A DNA stretch of 64,000 bases, taken from Caldalkalibacillus mannanilyticus JCM 10596. GTDB taxonomy: Bacteria; Bacillota; Bacilli; Caldalkalibacillales; JCM-10596. Numbering within the stretch: the stretch's first letter is position 1; each line of letters opens with the position of its first letter. The notes under the pieces were generated by a model that made no database searches, was not told the DNA's origin, and saw only the letters and a list, made by a program, of their open reading frames with translations. The translations under genes and the position numbers were made by a program. Where the stretch lies: assembly GCF_000615945.1 (NCBI RefSeq), contig NZ_BAMO01000016.1, positions 1-64,000 of the forward strand, read 5' to 3'. This document shows positions 1-7,838 of this stretch, one piece after another.

Positions 1-297
1 TTTGTTTATCACAGCTCCTTGCTTCTTATCAATACGACATGGGCCGAAGCCATACTAGTGGTGATCACCTCTGTTACAGGAGTTATGATGCTTGGAGCGG
101 CTGTCGAGGGCTATTTATTTAAGAGCATGAATCTATTCGTTCGGATCATTGCTTTTGGAGGCTCCCTTATGTTTATGACGCCTAATATTATTCAAGATAT
201 CATTGGCTTTAGTCTGATTATTATGGTTGTTTGTATTCAATGGCTGGGCTATAAGAAGGAGAGTCACCTTATAGGTGAAACAGAGATGAAAGGCTGA
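1..297 (+). CDS. TRAP transporter fused permease, C-terminal end (partial)
   Basis: The reading frame is open at the left window edge (it begins in frame at base 1), so only the last 98 codons are present. The visible part has about three hydrophobic segments, a conserved-looking AAVEGY stretch and ends in a short polar tail. This resembles the C-terminal region of the fused 4TM-12TM permease of TAXI-type tripartite ATP-independent periplasmic transporters, which import carboxylates or amino acids with an extracytoplasmic binding protein. The assignment rests on sequence feel for this tail, not on a complete domain. An intrinsic terminator follows 50 bases after the stop, so this is the last gene of its operon. 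Confidence 0.6.
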   Translation, partial: FVYHSSLLLINTTWAEAILVVITSVTGVMMLGAAVEGYLFKSMNLFVRIIAFGGSLMFMTPNIIQDIIGFSLIIMVVCIQWLGYKKESHLIGETEMKG

Positions 298-347
298 CAG
301 AATTCATATGGAAAGAGCCAAAGCAATCATGTAATAAGAAAGAACTA

Positions 348-374
348 ACTCGGCTTTGCCGAGTCCTTTTTTTT
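348..374 (+). terminator. Rho-independent terminator after the TRAP permease
   Basis: A 7-bp perfect stem (ACTCGGC / GCCGAGT) with a TTT loop is followed by CC and eight Ts. It sits about 50 bases after the TRAP permease stop codon. Confidence 0.9.
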
Positions 375-465
375 GATGTTTTTAGGAAGTTAGTACCTCC
401 AACAGACGGCAGGGGAATACTTATACGTAAAAAAAAAGCAACCCAGATGAATGTCATCATCAGGA

Positions 466-825
466 TTACCTTTCGATTTTTAATAAATTATATAGCCACA
501 ATAGAACGGTTGCATATAAAGGAAAAAGAAGACTAGCGATACTCTGACCTGCAATTGGTATAAACAGGTATATAAGTGGGACTGCTATTAGTACATAGTA
601 CAGCAGACTATACCACTTGTTCTTTATTCGAAGAGCCCGGTATACTATTTCTACTAAGAGCAGAAAAAACAAAGTGATAAAAAAGAACATCCCAAATCCA
701 GTCGCTTTTTCACTAAAGGTAAATGATATTAGCTCAACAGGTCTTGTATAGACAAAAAGGGAGAATAACAAGCTTGTTATAACAGAAATAATGGTTACCT
801 TTATTATTAAATCCTCTGGCTTCAT
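466..825 (-). CDS. Small four-helix membrane protein, third gene of a two-component operon
   Basis: A 119-residue protein made almost entirely of four hydrophobic segments (about residues 8-26, 43-62, 72-90 and 95-113) with a basic tail. I do not recognise a family. The ATG start at 825 is preceded by TAGGA at a short distance. It begins 14 bases after the histidine kinase stop and so is very probably co-transcribed with the response regulator and kinase; an accessory or target role in that sensory system is an inference from position only. Confidence 0.7.
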   Translation of the reverse strand: MKPEDLIIKVTIISVITSLLFSLFVYTRPVELISFTFSEKATGFGMFFFITLFFLLLVEIVYRALRIKNKWYSLLYYVLIAVPLIYLFIPIAGQSIASLLFPLYATVLLWLYNLLKIER

Positions 826-839
826 ATATATCCTACTTC

Positions 840-3011
840 CTATACCCCTTCTTTTCTCAGCGTCACAATGGTTTTAAATAGATCTCCGTCCACCTCAACC
901 TCTAGACTGCCGCCGTGATGGTCGACAATTGACTTGGCAATGGCTAAGCCTAATCCTGATCCTTCGGTATGTCTTGATTTATCTCCACGCTTAAATCTTT
1001 CAAATAACTCATCAATGTTATCTTTCAGATCGTATTTAGAGATATTCTTGAAGGTAATGATAATATCCGATCCTTTTTCCACTGTACTGATATAGACTCT
1101 CGTATTTTCTAAGGAATATTTCAAGATATTGCTGATAATATTCTCGAACACTCGCCACATTTTATGCCCATCGACTATGGCATAAAGCTGCGCTTGACTC
1201 GATGTCACGTTAAAGGTCAGCGAAGACTCTTTAATTTTCTCATCATACTCTCCTAACGCCTGCTTTAATAATTGGACAATATCCGATGGTTCTAAATGTA
1301 ATTCAAGATCTCCACTCGCCATTTTTGATACCTCAAACAAGTCATCAATTAAGACCTTTAATCTCTTAGATTTTTTATCGATAATATCTACATACTGTTC
1401 ACGCTCTGCTTCTGTTAACTCTTTATTTTTCAGAAAATCTGTATAATTTAAGATTGAGGTTAAAGGGGTACGTAAATCATGACTCACATTGGAGATCAAC
1501 TCTGTTTTCAGTCGCTCACTTTTCACTTGTACTTTTTGAGAGGTTTGCACTCCCATTCTCATCCTATTTATATTCTCCGCTAGCTTGGCTAACGCTCCAC
1601 TTCCTCTCACCTTCAGTTCTTCATGAATATCACCAAGAACGATACGATTGGAGGCCTGTAGAATTTGGTTATAATAAGCAACTTTACGCAAGATGTAGAG
1701 TAGCAAAATTCCACCAACGATAAGGACACCCAGAACGTATAGTGGAAAAAGCCTTTCTTCTATAGCAACTACAACGACACCAAATCCAAGGCAAAAAACA
1801 ATAAACAAAATACCAAGCACCATCATAAATGGACTTTTAAAGATGAAGAGATGCATCATTTCTTTTTTTATTTTCCACAGGATGCTTCGACTGAACTGTA
1901 GCTTTATCTCCTCTAAAGATTTTAAAGCAGTAAGTGTGCGCCAAAAAAAATAAACCTGAATGGCAAGTGCTCCCATGGCTACAGCATAAAAAAACCAGTC
2001 AAACAATTCATTCCCTCTATAATAATTTGGAGAGAAAGCACTCATAAATAGCGCAGCAATCCCTATTCCCAAGAGTCGTACATCAATAGGAAGCTTGTCA
2101 TACTCGCTTCTTAAAGGATCGATGACTTCTAGGATCATCCTGCGATATTTCAGTGCTAAGAAGAATCCAATCAACAAAACAACTAGATAAATACTAAATT
2201 GTATGAGATATTTATTGGTTTCCGCTTGATAATCTAACATATTCTCTAGAATTAAGCTATGTGTTTCGGATTTACCCGCAATAGCAATATAACCAGTGAG
2301 ATCTCTTGTGATAAAAAATCGATTTACAGATGTGAGATGATCATCCTTTTTCGTATGATAAGGAAACTTCTGAAAATAGACACTTTCTTTTTTAAGCTTC
2401 TCACCATTTGGATCCTCCTCTACATTGCTATACACCGTGCCCATACGATCCTTAATATAGTATTTTATATATTGCTGTTTATACGTAAATCTAGATATGG
2501 CTACATCTATGTTTTCTTCATATTCTTTCTCTAACCTTTGTCCTTCTTCTTCTTTTAGAATGGCTATGATTTCTTCTCTCGATTTACTATATTGCTCACG
2601 TATTTCTGTTTTTTTCGCATCACGTTCTCTTACTAATGTACTGGCATATTCTTGATCATTAATGCTGGTCGCTTCTGTAATTTTATCTTGATACTCAGCA
2701 CTGATCCTTTCAACTTCTTCATTTGCTCTACTGGTATACTCGAAAAGCCGTTCGTGAACCATATGCTCTTCTATTTTTATTCTCTTCTTCGCTTCATCTA
2801 ATTCTATAAAATCCAGCTTTGTTGTCGAAAATAAATCAACAAAGTCTTCTAGTTCATTGGCAAATTGGTAGGTTTTAAAATAGCTTCCCTTTAGATAATA
2901 AGGAGCACGTTCAATTCCATACAAGGTGTTCCCCAGACCATACGCCAATAATAATAAAATCACGAAGGAAAAAATAATCTTACTCCTACTACTTTTCAAT
3001 TTTGTATCCAA
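840..3011 (-). CDS. Sensor histidine kinase of an OmpR-type two-component system
   Basis: A 723-residue membrane kinase. A first membrane helix lies at about residues 12-30. A long extracytoplasmic region with a charged coiled coil follows, then a block of five or six further membrane helices (about 265-440), a HAMP-like linker, the DHp box with NVSHDLRTPLTS near residue 510 (the histidine is the phosphorylation site), an N-box (ENIISNILKYS) and a G-box (GSGLGLAI). The start is TTG at 3011, behind AAGGTGG; the only in-frame codons upstream lead directly to a stop. This start lies inside the natural 3' end of the response regulator gene, typical of translationally coupled regulator/kinase pairs. 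The stimulus is unknown. Confidence 0.9.
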   Translation of the reverse strand: MDTKLKSSRSKIIFSFVILLLLAYGLGNTLYGIERAPYYLKGSYFKTYQFANELEDFVDLFSTTKLDFIELDEAKKRIKIEEHMVHERLFEYTSRANEEVERISAEYQDKITEATSINDQEYASTLVRERDAKKTEIREQYSKSREEIIAILKEEEGQRLEKEYEENIDVAISRFTYKQQYIKYYIKDRMGTVYSNVEEDPNGEKLKKESVYFQKFPYHTKKDDHLTSVNRFFITRDLTGYIAIAGKSETHSLILENMLDYQAETNKYLIQFSIYLVVLLIGFFLALKYRRMILEVIDPLRSEYDKLPIDVRLLGIGIAALFMSAFSPNYYRGNELFDWFFYAVAMGALAIQVYFFWRTLTALKSLEEIKLQFSRSILWKIKKEMMHLFIFKSPFMMVLGILFIVFCLGFGVVVVAIEERLFPLYVLGVLIVGGILLLYILRKVAYYNQILQASNRIVLGDIHEELKVRGSGALAKLAENINRMRMGVQTSQKVQVKSERLKTELISNVSHDLRTPLTSILNYTDFLKNKELTEAEREQYVDIIDKKSKRLKVLIDDLFEVSKMASGDLELHLEPSDIVQLLKQALGEYDEKIKESSLTFNVTSSQAQLYAIVDGHKMWRVFENIISNILKYSLENTRVYISTVEKGSDIIITFKNISKYDLKDNIDELFERFKRGDKSRHTEGSGLGLAIAKSIVDHHGGSLEVEVDGDLFKTIVTLRKEGV

Positions 3012-3034
3012 TCCCCCACACCACCTTCAAATAT

Positions 3035-3685
3035 TTAGGTCTCCTTTGGATTGATTTCTATTTTCTCTCGTATTTTTCGTATATGAACCGCTACGGTGTT
3101 TTCTGCGTTATAGCTGGGTTCATTCCAGACCTTCTCATAGATCTGGTCAATTGAAAATACACGAGGGGCATTCACCATGAGGAATTCTAAAATCTTATAT
3201 TCAAGAGGAGTTAACCGAACCTGTTCCCCATTAACCGATACTTCTTTGGTCTCCTGAATTAATCTTAGTCCCTTAATATCAATTTCTTTACTCAATCCTT
3301 CATATACGCCAAGCTTCATGTAGCGTCTTAATTGTGACTTCACACGTGCAATAAACTCAATGGGATTAAACGGCTTGGTCACATAATCATCCGCCCCTAC
3401 CTGTAGCCCGAGCACTTTATCTGTATCCTCACTTTTCGCCGAAAGCATAATAATCGGGATATTCTTTTCCTCTCGAATTTTAAAGGTTGTCTGAATCCCA
3501 TCTTGCTTAGGCATCATAATATCCATAATAATTAAATGCACCTGATTCTCTTTTAGAATACGGAGTGCCTCCAGCCCATCCTGAGCCTGTAGAACCTTCA
3601 TCCCTTCATTCTTCAGATAGATCTCTATTGCTTCTCGAATTTCTTTCTCATCATCCACAACGAGTACCGTATATTGTTCGGACAT
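3035..3685 (-). CDS. OmpR-family response regulator, C-terminus frameshifted
   Basis: Receiver domain (VVDDE near the start, the phospho-acceptor Asp in MDIMMP, the Lys in VTKPF) followed by a winged-helix DNA-binding domain (LTPLEYKILEFL, VAVHIRKIREK). The ATG at 3685 is preferred over an upstream GTG (3697) because AGGAAGG lies 11 bases before it. The frame ends after NPKET. One base away, the next frame encodes the canonical ending PKYLKVVWGIGYKIEK and stops at 2989-2991, overlapping the kinase start by 23 bases. A single extra base near 3040 therefore removes about 16 residues of the wing. The true gene is probably 2989-3685. Confidence 0.93.
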   Translation of the reverse strand: MSEQYTVLVVDDEKEIREAIEIYLKNEGMKVLQAQDGLEALRILKENQVHLIIMDIMMPKQDGIQTTFKIREEKNIPIIMLSAKSEDTDKVLGLQVGADDYVTKPFNPIEFIARVKSQLRRYMKLGVYEGLSKEIDIKGLRLIQETKEVSVNGEQVRLTPLEYKILEFLMVNAPRVFSIDQIYEKVWNEPSYNAENTVAVHIRKIREKIEINPKET

Positions 3686-3869
3686 TCTATCCAGCACCTT
3701 CCTCTACGAAAACTATGATCATTATAGCACCTCCTTATCATCTCTGCCCTTATTTCATTATGGTTGAGAAATCTGAAGAAACAGTGAGCATAAATCTTAA
3801 GTTTTTCTTAATAATTCGAAACAATATCAAGATAACGAGGAGCTTAATAAAAAACCAGCAGTCTTGTGT

Positions 3870-4832
3870 CTACTGGTTTTGGCGACATTCATTTTGATAT
3901 TGTTTAAGTATATTCCTTGCCCCCTCTTGTAAATACATACTCAATTCTGGTGGTTCCTTCACATGAATTTCGTTTGCTAAGCTTAGAAACAATCTCCCGT
4001 AGAAAGGAATATCCGATTCCTTAATCTCTTTATCAATCACTCCTGTTCCATCTGAATGAAGCTGTATCCACTCTCCTATATCATGCGGATCCAAGAGCTT
4101 ACATCCTGTTCTTGTTAGCGATGCTTTTAATGAAACCATCTTGCCATATGAATCTTGATTATTCAGCCATTGACGTACGGTCACCTCTTCAGGTGGAGGC
4201 TCTTTACAATCTGGCAATTCACTAAGATGTAAGATACGATCAACACGCAACGATACGAGTTGATTTCTTTTATAACAATAAGCTAAGCAATACCACAAAC
4301 CGTTAGACATATATAAGCCATGTGGATAGATCCTTCTTATCGATGTTCCAGAAAGTGATTCATACTCGATTTCCAGATGAACCCGCTCTAAAGATGCCTT
4401 CAATATGGCTGAAAGATACGGGGTTTTATAGCTTCTTCTAGGAGTATTCATACCTAGCTTTTCCTTTAATATCTCTACTTTTTTCAGCATGTCCACTGAA
4501 AATAAGGCACGTATTTTCGTCAAGGTAGACAGGTTTTCCTGTATAAACGGACCATCTTGATACTGTTCTAAGCATTCATAAGAGAGGATAAGTCCCGTTG
4601 CTTCTTCCGGAGTTAACGAAATGCTAGGGAGTGTTTGTTCTCTTATCAAGCTATATCCCCCATTAGGACCCGTTGAAGAGTGAAGAGGGACTCCCATTTC
4701 ACTTAGGGAGTGCAAGTCTCGGAGCATTGTTCGTCTGGACACGCCAAATCGCGTAGCTAGCTCCTCAACTGAAAATTTGTGTTTGGTATTTAATATGATC
4801 AGTAACTCAAATAATCTACTGCTTCTGGACAT
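3870..4832 (-). CDS. WYL-domain transcriptional regulator (HTH_11 + WYL)
   Basis: About 320 residues. An N-terminal winged HTH of the DeoR/YafY type (SVEELATRFGVSRRTMLRDL) is followed by PNGGY and a WYL domain (LWYCLAYCYKRNQLVSLRVDRI). WYL regulators bind small ligands or nucleic acid and often control a neighbouring gene. The ATG at 4832 is chosen over one at 4850 because AGGGGA lies 9 bases ahead of it. A perfect inverted repeat lies just upstream, between this gene and the divergent hydrolase. It has a paralogue at 39860-40822. Confidence 0.9.
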   Translation of the reverse strand: MSRSSRLFELLIILNTKHKFSVEELATRFGVSRRTMLRDLHSLSEMGVPLHSSTGPNGGYSLIREQTLPSISLTPEEATGLILSYECLEQYQDGPFIQENLSTLTKIRALFSVDMLKKVEILKEKLGMNTPRRSYKTPYLSAILKASLERVHLEIEYESLSGTSIRRIYPHGLYMSNGLWYCLAYCYKRNQLVSLRVDRILHLSELPDCKEPPPEEVTVRQWLNNQDSYGKMVSLKASLTRTGCKLLDPHDIGEWIQLHSDGTGVIDKEIKESDIPFYGRLFLSLANEIHVKEPPELSMYLQEGARNILKQYQNECRQNQ

Positions 4833-4851
4833 AGTGAAAAATCCCCTCATA

Positions 4852-4876
4852 ATTAGTGACGTTATTTGTCACTAAT
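4852..4876. promoter_or_regulatory. Candidate operator of the WYL regulator
   Basis: A perfect 9-bp inverted repeat, ATTAGTGAC and GTCACTAAT, separated by 7 bases. It sits directly upstream of the WYL regulator start in the short gap to the divergent hydrolase gene. The position suits autoregulation and control of the neighbour; binding is inferred. Confidence 0.6.
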
Positions 4877-4938
4877 ATACGCTAGGATGAAGAGGAAGTC
4901 ACGACATTCTTACATATAACCAAGGAGCGAAAACGAAA

Positions 4939-5583
4939 ATGATGAAAATAGAAAAAATCAAAAACAGAACTATTATGTTTACACATCAACTCCCTACATG
5001 GAATCTAAACCTTCAACTTATCATGGGGGATCAATACAATTATATTATTGATACAGGACTTGGTTCTTTAAGCATTGCACCGATTATGGAGTATATAAAA
5101 AATAATAAGAAACCCATCATTGTGATCAATACCCATTATCATTGGGACCATATCTGGGGAAATCGTTCACTTCAAAACTGTCTCATCATCTCTCATACCT
5201 TGTGTAAAGAATTAATAGAATTGAACTGGGAAGAAATGATACAGAAAAACAAAAAATATCTTAAAGGTGAAGCAGAATTATGTCTTCCAAACTTGACATT
5301 TGAAAAAGAAATCTACTTTCCAGAAGATAAGATAAGAATCATGCACACACCTGGTCATACAATGGATTCCATAAGTGTACTTGATGCAGTAGATAAAGTG
5401 TTACACGTCGGGGATAATGTAGGCGATACCCTAGACGAAATCATTCCCAACATTGATTGCTCTAAAAAGGAATATATGAATACACTTTTAATGTATAAAG
5501 AAATGGATTTCGATACTTGTGTATCTGGTCATAATGTGATTTTGGAAAAACAGGTAATAGATAAAATTCTGAACCTGCTTTAA
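4939..5583 (+). CDS. Metallo-beta-lactamase-fold hydrolase
   Basis: A 214-residue cytoplasmic protein of the MBL superfamily. The metal-binding motif NTHYHWDH is followed further on by HTPGHT and HVGDN and a late SGHN, giving the usual set of histidines and aspartate for two metal ions. No lid or signal peptide suggests a true secreted beta-lactamase; members of this family include glyoxalase-II-like and lactonase-like enzymes, so the substrate is open. AAGGAG lies 11 bases before the ATG. It is divergent from the WYL regulator and is the likeliest regulated target. Confidence 0.88.
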   Translation: MMKIEKIKNRTIMFTHQLPTWNLNLQLIMGDQYNYIIDTGLGSLSIAPIMEYIKNNKKPIIVINTHYHWDHIWGNRSLQNCLIISHTLCKELIELNWEEMIQKNKKYLKGEAELCLPNLTFEKEIYFPEDKIRIMHTPGHTMDSISVLDAVDKVLHVGDNVGDTLDEIIPNIDCSKKEYMNTLLMYKEMDFDTCVSGHNVILEKQVIDKILNLL

Positions 5584-5607
5584 TTCCCCTAAAAAAGTTA
5601 TATATTC

Positions 5608-5636
5608 TTTACAAAATGTTAAGTATACTGTACAAT
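5608..5636 (+). promoter_or_regulatory. Sigma-A-type promoter of the XRE regulator
   Basis: A -35 element TTTACA and a -10 element TACAAT are separated by 17 bases, about 20 bases upstream of the regulator's ribosome binding site. The -10 region overlaps an AT-rich near-palindrome that could be an autoregulatory site. Confidence 0.55.
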
Positions 5637-5657
5637 ATTCCAAAGAGGGGTAAGTAT

Positions 5658-5876
5658 ATGGTGAAGAATAGAATTAAGGAACACAGAGCGAAATATAATT
5701 ATTCTCAGGAGGTATTAGCCAAAAAAGTAGGGGTTTCCAGACAAACGGTGGGATTTATAGAGAAAAATAAGATGCTACCTTCAATCAAGCTGGCTTTAAA
5801 ACTGGCACAGGTATTTGATTGTTCGGTAGAGGAGCTTTTTTCTTTAGATGGGGATGAGGAGGAGGAAGATGAATAA
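5658..5876 (+). CDS. Small XRE-family HTH regulator (YozG-like)
   Basis: A 72-residue protein consisting of one helix-turn-helix (YSQEVLAKKVGVSRQTVGFIEKN) and an acidic tail. The ATG at 5658 is chosen over an upstream in-frame ATG because AGAGGGG lies 7 bases before it. Its 3' end overlaps the next gene by 8 bases, so the two are translationally coupled. Small XRE proteins paired with a membrane protein are common in Firmicutes. Confidence 0.88.
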   Translation: MVKNRIKEHRAKYNYSQEVLAKKVGVSRQTVGFIEKNKMLPSIKLALKLAQVFDCSVEELFSLDGDEEEEDE

Positions 5877-6348
5877 ATTTAAATTACATCATCCTTTGCT
5901 TATGATTATTTTTTATTCTTTATTGCTAATTTTTTTAGTATCGGTGAAATTATCATTAGATGTCAATCTTGATGGTAGTACCTTTACGATAAAGAATATA
6001 CATCTAGGATTCTTATCTGTTACCATTATAATTGGAGGAATTGTACTCCCTATCTTTTTGCTTGTTTACTCCGTTTTGTTGTTTAAATTAGACAAAACTC
6101 ACCTATTCACTTTAAAACCCCCTGAGATTAATGACGAAGATGAAGGTTCACAGCTGATCTATAACATGGCTACACGCAGGGTGTATACGTACTATACGAT
6201 ATTGATTCCCATCTTAACCATTGCCGTACTGTTTATCAGTCTTTCACCTTGGACACTCAGTGGATTTTCTATTATTCTTTCTCTTGTTGTCGTTTCTTTG
6301 ATTCACTATATTATTTACTATAAGACCGTCCTAGAATTCTCCGAGTAG
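5869..6348 (+). CDS. Four-helix membrane protein coupled to the XRE regulator
   Basis: A 159-residue protein with four predicted membrane helices (about residues 8-26, 46-70, 105-125 and 130-150) and a cytoplasmic acidic loop between the second and third. The start overlaps the XRE gene's stop region, with GGAGGAAG immediately upstream. No family is recognised with confidence; it may tether or modulate the regulator. Confidence 0.75.
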   Translation: MNKFKLHHPLLMIIFYSLLLIFLVSVKLSLDVNLDGSTFTIKNIHLGFLSVTIIIGGIVLPIFLLVYSVLLFKLDKTHLFTLKPPEINDEDEGSQLIYNMATRRVYTYYTILIPILTIAVLFISLSPWTLSGFSIILSLVVVSLIHYIIYYKTVLEFSE

Positions 6349-6355
6349 CAAAGAT

Positions 6356-6397
6356 GCCCTCCCAAGGTATTAGGAGTACCTTAGAAGGGCATACTAT
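6356..6397 (-). terminator. Hairpin after the distal copy of the tandem peptide genes
   Basis: A stem built from ATGCCCT...AAGGTA and TACCTT...AGGGCAT encloses the loop TTAGGAG. It lies between the convergent XRE/membrane operon and the peptide genes. There is no strong T-run on either side, so it may act as an RNA-stabilising or processing hairpin rather than as a terminator. A closely related hairpin with different but still paired stem bases follows the other peptide gene. Confidence 0.55.
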
Positions 6398-6404
6398 CGG
6401 ATGC

Positions 6405-6662
6405 TTACTTACATTCTGCGCGTACACTAACTCCTTTTAAGGACCATTCCCAGTTTCCAGTGAATGCTCCGCCTTTGTACACTACGCACCAAATCGTTAG
6501 AGCAGCATAGATGGTAAAGGCTAACGTTAGTAATACGGCTAGTAGCACAACATACCAAGCATCGTATCTAACCTGCTTTTGCTGCATGAAAGCCGTAGCT
6601 CCTTCTTTTAAGGACATCAATAAAAGAAGTAGATAAGCTCCCAGATTATTCACTATACTCAT
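6405..6662 (-). CDS. Hydrophobic peptide, tandem copy 1 (bacteriocin-like candidate)
   Basis: An 85-residue peptide. A hydrophobic N-terminal segment (about 8-18) and a charged linker (KQVRYDAW) are followed by a strong membrane helix (about 36-58) and a C-terminal hydrophilic tail with cysteines at about 59 and 84, ending RAECK. The ATG at 6662 follows AGGAGG by 8 bases; an in-frame GTG three codons earlier overlaps the Shine-Dalgarno region and is unlikely. It is a near-identical tandem duplicate of the gene at 6776-7033, repeated with a 371-base period. Its place at the end of an ABC transporter/protease operon suggests a processed and exported peptide. No family is recognised. Confidence 0.75.
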   Translation of the reverse strand: MSIVNNLGAYLLLLLMSLKEGATAFMQQKQVRYDAWYVVLLAVLLTLAFTIYAALTIWCVVYKGGAFTGNWEWSLKGVSVRAECK

Positions 6663-6724
6663 TTTTTTCACCTCCTTTCAAGAGGAGATTGTTGTTGTCC
6701 ACATTTCAAGTTCTGCCATGGCTA

Positions 6725-6770
6725 ATATACTCTTCTGAGGTATTAGGAGTACCTTGGAAGAGTATATTAG
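6725..6770 (-). other. Intergenic hairpin between the two peptide genes
   Basis: A long stem (TAATATACTCTTC ... GAAGAGTATATTA, with AGGTA/TACCT inside) closes on the same TTAGGAG loop as the hairpin at 6356-6397. There is no poly-T tail in the minus direction, so read-through into copy 1 is likely. It may set relative transcript stability. Confidence 0.6.
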
Positions 6771-6775
6771 TGTGC

Positions 6776-7033
6776 TTACTTGCACTCCGCTCTTACACTT
6801 ACTCCTTTTAAAGACCATTCCCAGTTTCCAGTGAATGCTCCGCCTTTGTACACTACGCACCAAATCGTTAGAGCAGCATAGATGGTAAAGGCTAACGTTA
6901 GTAATACGGCTAGTAGTACTACATACCAAGCATCGTATCTAACCTGCTTTTGCTCCATAAAAGCAATAGCTCCTTCTTTTAAGGACATCAATAGAAGAAG
7001 TAGGTAAGCTCCTACGTTATTCACTAAGCTCAT
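6776..7033 (-). CDS. Hydrophobic peptide, tandem copy 2 (bacteriocin-like candidate)
   Basis: The upstream copy, also 85 residues with the same layout: N-terminal hydrophobic stretch, linker, membrane helix, and a Gly/Trp-containing tail (GGAFTGNWEW) between two cysteines. Differences from copy 1 lie in the first 30 residues. Its ATG at 7033 lies within the 3' end of the M50-like protease gene (17-base overlap), and its AGGAGG is embedded in that gene's last codons, so translation is coupled to the protease. The function is inferred from context only. Confidence 0.78.
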   Translation of the reverse strand: MSLVNNVGAYLLLLLMSLKEGAIAFMEQKQVRYDAWYVVLLAVLLTLAFTIYAALTIWCVVYKGGAFTGNWEWSLKGVSVRAECK

Positions 7034-7550
7034 TTTTTTCACCTCCTTTCAAGAAAATCGACTTCAATATCATCATGCCATCGCCAAATGGAGGAATGAG
7101 ATTGATCATATGAAAGAAATAGATATAAGAAATGAAAGTGATGACACCTACATGAGTGAATTTTCCTATTACGTAAAGACAAGCTCCGAATAGAGTGAGA
7201 TAAATAGAGGGCATGATGGCTATGATCAATAGTTTATTTCCGCTTATTTCAAATTGAGGATAGATTGATATTTTGGACTTACTACATTCAATGCCTACCT
7301 CTCCAGCTTTGAAATATTTTTTCATATAGCGTATATGAATATATTCGTGCACGATAAACGAAAGAAACACTCCAAAAATGATGAGCAGATGAAACTGGAG
7401 CACTAGCCTAAACATTGTATAACTAGGGAAGAAGGCTACAGGAATGAGTGTAATCACCCCTAAGATGAGCCATATGTTTTTATAACATTGAATAAATAGC
7501 CTAGATACCTTCCAAAAAGTTATGTCATGTAGAGGATATATTGTTTTCAT
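7017..7550 (-). CDS. M50-like integral membrane zinc metalloprotease
   Basis: A 177-residue protein with about five membrane segments. The zinc motif HEYIH lies within a helix near residue 70, and a second motif NLIPPFGDG near residue 155 matches the N-x2-P...DG pattern of site-2-type (M50/SpoIVFB-like) intramembrane proteases; a DUF3267-type zincin is an alternative. It lies between an ABC export module and two small hydrophobic peptides, so it is a natural candidate for processing them. The start at 7550 lies 4 bases after the preceding stop. Confidence 0.75.
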   Translation of the reverse strand: MKTIYPLHDITFWKVSRLFIQCYKNIWLILGVITLIPVAFFPSYTMFRLVLQFHLLIIFGVFLSFIVHEYIHIRYMKKYFKAGEVGIECSKSKISIYPQFEISGNKLLIIAIMPSIYLTLFGACLYVIGKFTHVGVITFISYIYFFHMINLIPPFGDGMMILKSIFLKGGEKNELSE

Positions 7551-7553
7551 TGG

Positions 7554-7838
7554 TTAACGACTCTTTATTTTCTTGTATACGTAGACTGAAGCTATGTAGA
7601 GGAAGAAAAAAATCGCAATCGTGATGATAATGGGGTATCCATTGGCTACACCAAATTCTATATCTAACATATTGTCTTCCTGGAGGGTACTTTCAAAGAA
7701 AATACTATTAAAATAAGTCTTTCTCAATCCTTCATCCGCACTGCTAAAGAGCATAATAATAAAATTCGTAACTAATATAAAGAGCGTCGTTACAACAGAT
7801 GCTATTAAGCAATTAGATACTAAAAATGCTTTTTTCAT
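7554..7838 (-). CDS. Small two-helix membrane protein in the peptide/ABC operon
   Basis: 94 residues. A membrane helix at about 8-30, an extracytoplasmic loop of about 40 residues containing acidic residues, a second helix at about 70-88 and a basic tail (KKIKSR). It overlaps the end of the permease gene by 26 bases and ends 4 bases before the protease. No family is recognised; an immunity or accessory role is possible. Confidence 0.7.
   Translation of the reverse strand: MKKAFLVSNCLIASVVTTLFILVTNFIIMLFSSADEGLRKTYFNSIFFESTLQEDNMLDIEFGVANGYPIIITIAIFFFLYIASVYVYKKIKSR

Larger units (their letters stand above)
6405..7042 (-). repeat. Tandem duplication of a peptide gene unit, 371-bp period
   Basis: The segments 6405-6671 and 6776-7042, each with its AAAGGAGGTGAAAAAAATG start region, are two copies of one unit. 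Roughly 120 bases in the centre are identical, whereas the two ends carry mostly synonymous differences. The proteins differ at about five N-terminal positions and are identical over the last 50 or more residues. Confidence 0.9.

Noticed and set aside
4939-5583. Secreted metallo-beta-lactamase (antibiotic resistance)
   Set aside because: There is no signal peptide, and the spacing of motifs is that of general MBL-fold hydrolases.
6678-6929. Minus-strand frame within the peptide duplication
   Set aside because: It is an out-of-frame shadow of peptide copy 2 running through the intergenic hairpin.
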